A stretch of 13,712 bases of DNA. Origin: JBFKPQ01 sp041628225. Its GTDB lineage: Bacteria; Actinomycetota; Acidimicrobiia; Spongiisociales; JAENVV01. This document shows positions 6,491 to 13,097 of the stretch, piece by piece. The notes below the pieces were generated by a model. That model was not told the origin of the DNA. It made no database searches and was given only the letters and a program-made list of their open reading frames with translations. The DNA lies in contig JBFKPQ010000056.1 of the NCBI GenBank assembly GCA_041628225.1, forward strand, positions 1-13,712, written 5' to 3'. A program made the position numbers and the translations under genes. Position 1 is the stretch's first letter, and every line of letters begins with the position of its first letter.

Positions 6491-9400
6491 GTGACCTGTT
6501 CGAACTGTCAGACCGACAACGCGCCGGAAAGCAAGTTCTGCCGCGAGTGCGGAACACCGCTGGCAGCAGCTTGCCCGACCTGTGCCAACCCGGTCGATCC
6601 GAACGACAAGTTCTGCGCCGAGTGCGGGACCGCTCTCCAAAGCACGCAACGACCAGCGCCAGCCGCCGACCCGGTGGACCAGTCGGCCGAAAAGCGGTTC
6701 GTGTCCGTGCTCTTCGCCGACATCGTGGCGTACACGACGTTCTCCGAGGGCCGCGACCCCGACGAGATCCGCGACCTCCTCACCGTGTACTTCGACCGGG
6801 CCCGGGCGATCATCGAGAAGTTCGGCGGCGTGGTCGACAAGTTCATCGGTGACGCCGTCATGGGCGTGTGGGGATCCGAGGTCGTCCGAGAGGATGATGC
6901 CGAACGTGCGGTCCGCGCCGCGCTCGAACTCGTGTCGATGGTGTCTGACCTCGGCTCCGAGCAGGGCCACCACGGGCTGCAGCTCCGCGCCGGGGTGAAT
7001 TCGGGTTCGACGTCCGTCGGACCCGGAGGCAACGAGAAGGGCCTCGTCGTCGGCGATCTCGTCAACACCGCTTCACGCCTCCAATCGGCTGCCGAGGCGG
7101 GAACCGTCCTGGTCGGCCAGACAACCCACGAGGTGACGAGCTCCTCCATCGTGTACGAGGACATCGGAGCCTTCTCGGTCAAAGGCAAGGCCGACGAGGT
7201 GAGCGCCTGGAGAGCTGTGCGCCCTGCCGGCCGGGTCGGCGCGGCACAGGACATACGCGAGCTGCCGTTCACCGGACGAGACCGAGAGATGCGCCTGCTG
7301 AAGGACATGCTCGAAGCGACCGGAGCCGAACAGCGGGCACGCCTGGTATCGATCACCGGTGAAGCGGGCATCGGAAAGTCGCGCCTGGCCCGCGAGTTCA
7401 TGAATCACGTCGACGGTTTCGCCGAGACCATCTATTGGCACAACGGGCGATCCCCTTCGTACGGCGACGGTCTGCCGATGTGGTCGGTCGGAGAGATGGT
7501 GCGCCAGCGCGCCGGCATCGTCGAAGACGAGGAGCCGAGTCGCGCTCGGACGCGGCTGCGCACCGCCCTCGCTGAACACGTCGGCAGCGAGGACGACCGG
7601 CAGTGGATCGAGGGATGGTTGGCCGGGCTGCTCGGTATCGCGGACATGCCACCGGGTTCCGGATCGGAACTGCATTCGGCGCTGCGATCCTTCTTCCAAA
7701 ACATCAGCAGCCGCGGCACCACGGTCCTCGTGTTCGAAGACCTCCACTGGGCGGATCCGTCCGTCATCGAGTTCATCACGGAACTCGTCGACCGTTCCAC
7801 ACGCTCGCCGATCCTCGTGATCACCTTGGCTCGACCGGAACTCCTGGAGAAGCACCCGACATTCGGCGTCCAGCAACGATCCTCGATGTCGCTCAGCCTC
7901 GCCCCGCTCTCCGAAGATGAAATGCGCCAGATGCTGGCCGAGCACCTTCCCGGCCTCGCCGGCGACATCGTGCGGAACATCGTGGAGAGGGCGTCAGGGT
8001 TCCCCCTGTACGTTGCCGAGTTCATTCGCATGCTCACCAACGCAGGCATGCTGGTTGAGGAGAACGGCACGTGGAATTACCGGGGAGACTGGGACGACGT
8101 TGCCGTGCCGGAGACACTCCAGGCGGTCATCGGAGCTCGTCTCGACCGGCTCGAGAGCGACCTGCGCTCCCTGCTCCAGGAAGCCTCGGTGTTGGGACTC
8201 ACCTTCACCGCCGGTGGGTTGACGTCGGTGAGCGGACGCGACAACGAGGACGTGACCACAGCGCTTCGGCGGCTGATCCAGCTCGAACTCATCGACGTGG
8301 AGGAGGATCCGCGCTCGCCCGAGCGCGGCCAGTACCGTTTCGTCCAGGGGGTCATCCAAGAGATCGCCTACCGGCGATTGAACCGGACCGACCGCCGGAT
8401 TCGGCATCTGGCCGCCGCCGAGTACTTCAATCGCTCCGATGACCCGGAGTTGGCGGGCGTCGTCGCCAGCCACTTCCTCGGCGCCTACGAGGCCTCACCT
8501 GCCGGCGCCCAGCGCGATGAGCTCGCTCACCGAGCGCTGGAGGCGCTCGTCGGAGCTGCGCGTCGTAGTGCGGCACTGCATTCGGATCAACAGGCCATGG
8601 ACCTGTTCGACCAGGCGATCGCTCTGTCCACGGATCCGAGCGAGCGAGCCGCGTGGTGCCTCGAGGCGAGCCGATGTGGAATCGCCGACGGCGATACGCC
8701 TCGCACCATCGAATTCATCGATAGAGCGCGCGCCCTGTTCGGTGAGGCACATGATCCGTCGGGGACCCTGCAAACGGCAACGGCTCTCAGCGAGCTGTAC
8801 AACAACACGTTCCGAAGCGACGAGGCGTTGGCGGTGATCGACCCCGTGTACCGCGAGCTGGACGACGTGCACGACGCCATCACCCTTCGAGTGGCCGCCG
8901 AGGCCACCCGGAGCTACTCCTTGACCGGTCGCCTCTCCGAGGCGATCGGTGCTGCAGATCGCGCCCTCCCCGCCGCGGCGCGCCTCGGCGACACCGAAAC
9001 CATCGTCGAGGTGCTCATCTCGAGGGCGACGGCCGTGGCGTTCGCCGGCCGGCACGTCGAAGCCATCGCCGGGACAACAGGGGTCCTCGCAGTCGCTGAC
9101 GACCATGGGCTCCTCCACGCCGGTGTGCGCGCTCTGAACAATCTCAGCGCCATGATGTGGCTCGTCAACCCTCAGCGCGCCACCGAGCTGGCTCGGGAAG
9201 TCCTCGAGCGAGTCAAGAAGCTGGGAGGGACCGAATGGCTGGTTCGAGCCGTGTGGGGTCAGTTGGACGTAGCGGCGAGTGAGGGCGATTGGGCCTATGC
9301 CGCAGAGACCCTCGCGACGCTTCAAGAGTTCGACCTCGACGAGTCATGGCATCAGCGGATCAACGTCGAGGCTGCACTCATCGACACGCTGAAGGGCGAT

Positions 9401-9952
9401 CCGACCGGACCGGATCGCATCGAAGCCGTCTTGGCGGAGATCGGCAGTGTCGGTGACCCACAGGGAGCCAGTGCACTCGCCAATGTGGCAGCTCGCGGTG
9501 CGGAAGTTGCGCGCGACTGGAGGGCGTGCCATCAACATAGCCTGGCGTGTCTTCTTCATCCGGATGGCGTCCGGGCGGGGGCCAGGGCGTCCGTCTGGCT
9601 CGGCGACAGCAAACTGCTCGAACCTCTTGACACGATGGTTGCTGACCCAAGGAGCCTGGTCGAGGAGCACACGGCGCAGATGCTCGGCGCGACCCGGTTG
9701 GGTCTAGAGGGCGATCTCGAACGCTCCGCGCAGCTCTTTCGGACGCTCTTGGGATCGATGACGGGCGTCGAGGTACCGCTCGAGGTCGTCGGCGTGCAGG
9801 CGGCCTTCGCCAAAGTCTGCGCCGGGCGCGACGACGCGACAGCTGCGGGGCGAGCCGCGGCCGAATGGCTCGCCGAAACGGGCACCCTCGGACTCGCACA
9901 CGCCTGGGCCGACGCGCTCCCCGACCTCTCCGAAGCCCGGTCCGCCAGCTAG
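6491..9952 (+). CDS. Double zinc ribbon / class III nucleotide cyclase / STAND ATPase fusion
   Basis: 1153 residues from GTG 6491, which has GGAGG upstream; the frame runs open further upstream but opposite the HhH-GPD gene. The N-terminus carries two CxxC-CxxC ribbons (Cys 3/6/17/20 and 28/31/42/45). The class III cyclase domain (about 70-235) has the metal-binding Asp77 and Asp121, Lys117 in DKFIGD, and the transition-state pair Asn192 and Arg196. An AAA-type STAND ATPase follows from about 257, with Walker A at 290-297 (GEAGIGKS) and Walker B at 412-417 (VLVFED). A winged-helix-like part comes next, and the tail (about 640-1130) is helical and probably TPR-like. It should make cAMP or a related nucleotide under control of the ATPase and repeats. 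No membrane segment is seen, so it is probably cytosolic. The position matching the mammalian adenine-binding Asp is Leu185. No LuxR-type DNA-binding domain ends the protein. Confidence 0.93.
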   Translation: MTCSNCQTDNAPESKFCRECGTPLAAACPTCANPVDPNDKFCAECGTALQSTQRPAPAADPVDQSAEKRFVSVLFADIVAYTTFSEGRDPDEIRDLLTVYFDRARAIIEKFGGVVDKFIGDAVMGVWGSEVVREDDAERAVRAALELVSMVSDLGSEQGHHGLQLRAGVNSGSTSVGPGGNEKGLVVGDLVNTASRLQSAAEAGTVLVGQTTHEVTSSSIVYEDIGAFSVKGKADEVSAWRAVRPAGRVGAAQDIRELPFTGRDREMRLLKDMLEATGAEQRARLVSITGEAGIGKSRLAREFMNHVDGFAETIYWHNGRSPSYGDGLPMWSVGEMVRQRAGIVEDEEPSRARTRLRTALAEHVGSEDDRQWIEGWLAGLLGIADMPPGSGSELHSALRSFFQNISSRGTTVLVFEDLHWADPSVIEFITELVDRSTRSPILVITLARPELLEKHPTFGVQQRSSMSLSLAPLSEDEMRQMLAEHLPGLAGDIVRNIVERASGFPLYVAEFIRMLTNAGMLVEENGTWNYRGDWDDVAVPETLQAVIGARLDRLESDLRSLLQEASVLGLTFTAGGLTSVSGRDNEDVTTALRRLIQLELIDVEEDPRSPERGQYRFVQGVIQEIAYRRLNRTDRRIRHLAAAEYFNRSDDPELAGVVASHFLGAYEASPAGAQRDELAHRALEALVGAARRSAALHSDQQAMDLFDQAIALSTDPSERAAWCLEASRCGIADGDTPRTIEFIDRARALFGEAHDPSGTLQTATALSELYNNTFRSDEALAVIDPVYRELDDVHDAITLRVAAEATRSYSLTGRLSEAIGAADRALPAAARLGDTETIVEVLISRATAVAFAGRHVEAIAGTTGVLAVADDHGLLHAGVRALNNLSAMMWLVNPQRATELAREVLERVKKLGGTEWLVRAVWGQLDVAASEGDWAYAAETLATLQEFDLDESWHQRINVEAALIDTLKGDPTGPDRIEAVLAEIGSVGDPQGASALANVAARGAEVARDWRACHQHSLACLLHPDGVRAGARASVWLGDSKLLEPLDTMVADPRSLVEEHTAQMLGATRLGLEGDLERSAQLFRTLLGSMTGVEVPLEVVGVQAAFAKVCAGRDDATAAGRAAAEWLAETGTLGLAHAWADALPDLSEARSAS

Positions 9953-10563
9953 CCGGCGGTTGGAACGCTCAGCCGGCGCAGCGCCACCTGCACCATCGGG
10001 CCGATCGTCACGACGAAGAAGATCGTTCCGAGGCCGAACGTGCCGCCCAACAGCCAGCCGATGACCAGCGCCGAGGCCTCGATCACCAACCGCGTCGACC
10101 AGATCGGTGGACCCAGTCGGGCAATGCCCGTCATCAGCCCGTCGCGGGGGCCAGGCCCGAGGTGCACGCCGATGTAGAAGCCCGATCCGATTGCCACGAG
10201 CACCGTTCCTCCGATCAACAGTCCCCAACGACCACCCACGGTCGATCCGGTGTCGATGACCGCCATCGTGGCGTCCATCGTGGCTCCGATGAGGACGGCG
10301 TTGAGCAGGGTGCCGATCCCGAGCGGCTGTCGAAGCGGGATCCAGCCCAACAAGACAACGAAGGCGATGATGATCGACCACACCCCGACGGTCGACCAGG
10401 TCGCGTCCGAAAGCAGGGACAGCCCTTCGTGGAGTACGTCCCACGGCGGGTTCCCGAGCTCCGACCGGAGGATCAGGCCGGTTCCGCCGCCGAACAACGC
10501 GAGGCCGAACACGAGGCGAGCGAGGCGCCTGCCGAGCAATGGGCCGGAGACGGGTATGAACAT
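9949..10563 (-). CDS. YczE/YyaS-type integral membrane protein
   Basis: 204 residues from the ATG at 10563. About five membrane helices are visible (about 15-33, 60-75, 85-104, 113-133, 156-190). Two signatures recall the YczE family: GNPPWDVLHEGL at 37-48 and GPGPRDGLMTG at 136-146. The family's molecular function is unknown; some members have been discussed as transporters or regulators. An in-frame ATG at 10603 would add 13 residues but would overlap the divergent gene. I prefer 10563 because a TAGGCT box lies ten bases upstream. The stop TAG shares CTAG with the cyclase stop on the other strand, so the two genes overlap by 3 bases tail to tail and may produce overlapping antisense transcripts. 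Confidence 0.82.
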   Translation of the reverse strand: MFIPVSGPLLGRRLARLVFGLALFGGGTGLILRSELGNPPWDVLHEGLSLLSDATWSTVGVWSIIIAFVVLLGWIPLRQPLGIGTLLNAVLIGATMDATMAVIDTGSTVGGRWGLLIGGTVLVAIGSGFYIGVHLGPGPRDGLMTGIARLGPPIWSTRLVIEASALVIGWLLGGTFGLGTIFFVVTIGPMVQVALRRLSVPTAG

Positions 10564-10573
10564 GAGTCGGGCG

Positions 10574-10579
10574 AGCCTA
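10574..10579 (-). promoter_or_regulatory. -10 box TAGGCT of the YczE-type gene
   Basis: TAGGCT on the minus strand ends ten bases before the ATG at 10563, within a 37-base divergent intergenic region. It would give a transcript with almost no leader. No clear Shine-Dalgarno site is seen. Confidence 0.4.
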
Positions 10580-10587
10580 CTCCCCGA

Positions 10588-10593
10588 TAGGGT
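10588..10593 (+). promoter_or_regulatory. -10 box TAGGGT, leaderless promoter of the 10601 gene
   Basis: TAGGGT is followed by exactly seven bases and the ATG at 10601, the same arrangement and hexamer as at the HhH-GPD gene. There is no Shine-Dalgarno site. The two divergent -10 boxes of this region are 8 bases apart. Confidence 0.55.
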
Positions 10594-10600
10594 CGGGTTC

Positions 10601-11062
10601 ATGCGGTGGCGAATCATTTGGGGTGCCGCCGCCATCGTCCTGGCGGGCGGGGCATGGTGGACGCTCGACCGCCTCGAGTTGGTCAATCCTCCGACCGCGG
10701 AGATGCTCTCGATCCGCGCGGTCGAGGATCAGCTTGCGCTCCCGGCCGGCTATCAGCGTACGGAGCACGACGAGGGCTGCCATAGCGACTGGAAAGGCGC
10801 CACCCAGTGCAGCCGAAACATCTTCTTCTTCTACGAGCACAACGACTACTGGCCGGTGCTGCGCAGCCGGCTCGACGAACTCTCGTGGCCGAGCTACGAG
10901 CCCTCCGAGGCGTCCGACATCGTGTTCTTCCGCGCCTGGAACGGCGACGCCGGGCAACCGGTCTGTCTCAGCCACCACGCCGATACCGACTCCTCGGCGA
11001 TCTTTCTCAGCGGGCCCACCGACGACGGCTGCCGGCACATCCTCGAAGTGCTGGGCGAATAA
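10601..11062 (+). CDS. Small membrane-anchored or secreted hypothetical protein
   Basis: A 153-residue protein that I do not recognise. A basic N-terminus (MRWR) and one hydrophobic helix (about 5-20) form a signal anchor; no lipobox cysteine is present. The rest is soluble and rich in aromatic residues, with NIFFFYEHNDYW at 73-84. Four cysteines (60, 70, 122, 144) could form two disulfides in an exported domain. The start is chosen at ATG 10601 because of the leaderless promoter and the signal anchor that follows directly; the open frame continues upstream only as antisense of the YczE-type gene. The next gene on the same strand starts 53 bases later but has its own promoter candidate. No function can be assigned. 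Confidence 0.75.
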   Translation: MRWRIIWGAAAIVLAGGAWWTLDRLELVNPPTAEMLSIRAVEDQLALPAGYQRTEHDEGCHSDWKGATQCSRNIFFFYEHNDYWPVLRSRLDELSWPSYEPSEASDIVFFRAWNGDAGQPVCLSHHADTDSSAIFLSGPTDDGCRHILEVLGE

Positions 11063-11066
11063 CCAG

Positions 11067-11096
11067 ATGACGTTACCCCGGTCGTCCTACTACCCT
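11067..11096 (+). promoter_or_regulatory. Candidate promoter of the 11116 gene (ATGACG / TACCCT)
   Basis: ATGACG at 11067-11072 and TACCCT at 11091-11096 are spaced by 18 bases. Transcription would start near 11103, giving a short leader with AAGGGG at 11106-11111, four bases before the GTG. Confidence 0.4.
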
Positions 11097-11115
11097 GCGA
11101 TCGCGAAGGGGCAAC

Positions 11116-11346
11116 GTGGACCGCATCCGGCTCGATGTGTATGGACGGTTTGACCTCGTGATCGAACGATCCGAGGAGTCGGTCTCCGTCTACCGCACCA
11201 CCTCCGACGGCAAACGAGCTCCCGTGCGGCACCTCCTCATCCCCCACGACGCGGAGATCGACGAAATCGTCGATCTCGTCGACATCGCTTTCCACGAACT
11301 CGCCGGACCCAGCGACCAGGTCCGCGTGCGCCTCCAGGTCGTCTAG
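11116..11346 (+). CDS. Small acidic hypothetical protein (76 aa)
   Basis: A 76-residue cytoplasmic protein starting at GTG 11116 with AAGGGG upstream. It has no membrane segment and no cysteine. The pattern is beta-strands (IRLDVYGRFDLVIER, then SVSVYRTT), a Gly-Lys-Arg turn, an IPHDAEIDEIVDLV helix and a FHELAGP motif. This resembles a family of about 75-residue bacterial proteins of unknown function that I recall as DUF7661, but I cannot verify the name. Its TAG stop shares CTAG with the stop of the convergent Septum_form-type gene. The coding potential is supported by the ribosome site, the promoter candidate and the orderly amphipathic pattern. Confidence 0.65.
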   Translation: MDRIRLDVYGRFDLVIERSEESVSVYRTTSDGKRAPVRHLLIPHDAEIDEIVDLVDIAFHELAGPSDQVRVRLQVV

Positions 11347-12050
11347 CGGGCCAAGCCCCGCGCGGATCCGATCAGGGTCTCACCGGGTTCGTACAGGGCA
11401 CACCGCACGTTGCGGTCGCCCGCATCCCAGGCGGCCTGGGTCGGCGGCAAGACGTCGTAGAAGAAATCCGACTGGTAGTAGTCGATGCCCACGTAAGACT
11501 CGAACTGCCCATCGCAGTCGAACAGGAAAGCGTCGAACACGCTGGGCCGCTCGTCGCTCTCCGTCCAGCGGTCCACCGCGAACACCTCGTGGCTGTGCGC
11601 ATCTCCGCACGGAACGGCAACGCTCGGAGAGTCGGCCAAGAAGCAGTCGCCGACCTGCAGATCGGTTTCCTCGGCAGCGACGAAGTCGTCGATCGCCCCC
11701 GAGTCGACCAACTCGTCGACCTGATCGAGCAGCCGCGAGACCGCAAAGATCCCGATCAGCACCAAGACGAGGACCCCGACGCCGACGCCGATCAGCACTT
11801 TGGCCGTCGTCGACATCCCCTCCTTCTTGGGAGGCTCGAAAGGCGTCGTTGACGGTTGCCACGCCGGGCCAGCGGCCGCTCCGGGGGGTGGAGGTGGTGG
11901 CGGCGGACCGGAACCGAAGGGATCGCCGTCAAACGGACTGGCCGTCGCCGAGGCAGGCGCCATCGCCGGTGCGAGGCCACAGGACGGGCACGTATCGCCG
12001 TCCGTCGACTGATTCCATTGACGTCCGCAGTTGCCGCAGGTCGTCTCCAT
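11343..12050 (-). CDS. Zinc ribbon membrane protein with Septum_form-type extracytoplasmic domain
   Basis: 235 residues from ATG 12050, which has GGGGAG five bases upstream. Order: N-terminal zinc ribbon (Cys 5, 8, 21, 24), a low-complexity Ala/Ser/Pro linker including eight consecutive prolines (49-56), one membrane helix (about 85-104), and an extracytoplasmic domain (about 129-228). That domain has LQVGDCF, VPCGDAHSHEVF, a central YVG, PTQAAW and GDRNVRC. These match the Septum_form family (PF13845) of actinobacteria, in which four cysteines (136, 148, 179, 217) probably form two disulfides. The family name rests on a link to septation, but the biochemical role is poorly known. It lies 45 bases downstream of the dehydrogenase gene on the same strand, so co-transcription is possible. 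Confidence 0.85.
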   Translation of the reverse strand: METTCGNCGRQWNQSTDGDTCPSCGLAPAMAPASATASPFDGDPFGSGPPPPPPPPGAAAGPAWQPSTTPFEPPKKEGMSTTAKVLIGVGVGVLVLVLIGIFAVSRLLDQVDELVDSGAIDDFVAAEETDLQVGDCFLADSPSVAVPCGDAHSHEVFAVDRWTESDERPSVFDAFLFDCDGQFESYVGIDYYQSDFFYDVLPPTQAAWDAGDRNVRCALYEPGETLIGSARGLAR

Positions 12051-12055
12051 GTTCT

Positions 12056-12061
12056 CTCCCC
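12056..12061 (-). promoter_or_regulatory. Ribosome binding site (GGGGAG) for the Septum_form-type gene
   Basis: GGGGAG on the minus strand is followed by five bases and the ATG at 12050. It fixes the start so that the first cysteine pair of the zinc ribbon begins at residue 5. Confidence 0.6.
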
Positions 12062-12095
12062 TGACGTTCGTCTGTGCCTATATCGGCTCGAAGGG

Positions 12096-13067
12096 TCAAC
12101 CCATTGAGCCGTGGGCCGGTTCCACCGTCACCTCGCGACCCTGGACCTCTGGCTCGTGGTCTTCGATCTGGGCGGGAAACCCCGGGGCGTGAACGGTGGC
12201 GCCGACCGCCTCCTCGAGTCGCCGAATGATGTTCGGCGACCATTCATCGAACCCGTACCGGTCGATGCCGTCGTCGAAGATGCTCACGAGCAACGGCGAC
12301 AGCTCGAGGGGAACCCCGTGCCGCTCCGCGATCTGCTGGAAGATGCCGACGTCTTTGGCGACGAGACCCATCGTGAAGTTGATGTCGCGAGAACCGTTGA
12401 GGATCACCTGGCTCTCGGTCTCGTGCACGAACGAGTTGCCTGACGAGATCCGGATCGCCTCGTAGGTGGTCGCCAGATCCATTCCGGCGGCCTGCGCCGT
12501 GACCAACGCCTCGGTCAGCGACACGAGGTTGGCGGTCGCCAGATAGTTGGTCACCACCTTCAGCACCGATGCCGAGCCCAGCGGACCAGTGTGTAGGACC
12601 TCGCGACCCATGGCGGTCAGCAGGGGCAGCATGCGTTCAAAGGTCGCCCGATCGGCCCCCCCGAAGATCGAGATGTTGCCGGTGGCGGCTCGGTGGCAAC
12701 CGCCGGACACCGGGCAGTCGATTGCCGACGACCCGATCTCGGCGACGCGGGCTCCCAGGCGAACGACCTCGGCGGTGTCGGTGGTGCTCATCTCGGCCCA
12801 GATCTTCCCGGGGCCGAGTCCGGCGAGAATCCCGTCATCAGCTTCCATGACGTGGGCCGAAATCGCCGGACTCGGCAGGCACGTGATCACCACGTCGCAG
12901 ATCTCGGCCAGGTGTCTGGGGCTGGTGCCCGCCGTCGCTCCGGCGTCGACCAATGCGGCCATGGCTTCGGGCCGTTGGTCCAGGACCACAACGTCGAACG
13001 CGTTGCGAACGAGGCTCCCCGCCAGCTTTGCTCCCACATTGCCAAGACCGATGAACCCAACTCGCAC
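12096..13067 (-). CDS. 3-hydroxyisobutyrate dehydrogenase-family NAD(P)-dependent oxidoreductase
   Basis: 323 residues from GTG 13067; AGGAGG is five bases upstream, whereas the GTG at 13073 overlaps that site and is unlikely. The Rossmann fold begins at once with GFIGLGNVG (4-12); the usual GNMG Met is Val11. Asp30 at the end of the second strand suggests NAD rather than NADP. The substrate motif is DCPVSGG (117-123), the catalytic lysine is Lys170 with Asn174 in KVVTNYL, and Lys238 is in the VAKDVG motif. The family oxidises beta-hydroxyacids such as 3-hydroxyisobutyrate or tartronate semialdehyde partners; the substrate here cannot be named from sequence. The C-terminal tail (about 292-323) goes beyond the usual length of about 295. 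No valine-catabolism genes are adjacent. Confidence 0.9.
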   Translation of the reverse strand: MRVGFIGLGNVGAKLAGSLVRNAFDVVVLDQRPEAMAALVDAGATAGTSPRHLAEICDVVITCLPSPAISAHVMEADDGILAGLGPGKIWAEMSTTDTAEVVRLGARVAEIGSSAIDCPVSGGCHRAATGNISIFGGADRATFERMLPLLTAMGREVLHTGPLGSASVLKVVTNYLATANLVSLTEALVTAQAAGMDLATTYEAIRISSGNSFVHETESQVILNGSRDINFTMGLVAKDVGIFQQIAERHGVPLELSPLLVSIFDDGIDRYGFDEWSPNIIRRLEEAVGATVHAPGFPAQIEDHEPEVQGREVTVEPAHGSMG

Positions 13068-13072
13068 GAGCA

Positions 13073-13078
13073 CCTCCT
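13073..13078 (-). promoter_or_regulatory. Ribosome binding site (AGGAGG) that decides the dehydrogenase start
   Basis: A perfect AGGAGG on the minus strand has its last base inside the first candidate GTG (13071-13073), ruling that start out. It stands five bases from the second GTG (13065-13067), which is therefore preferred. Confidence 0.7.
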
Positions 13079-13097
13079 GTGGCGGCGACGATACCGA

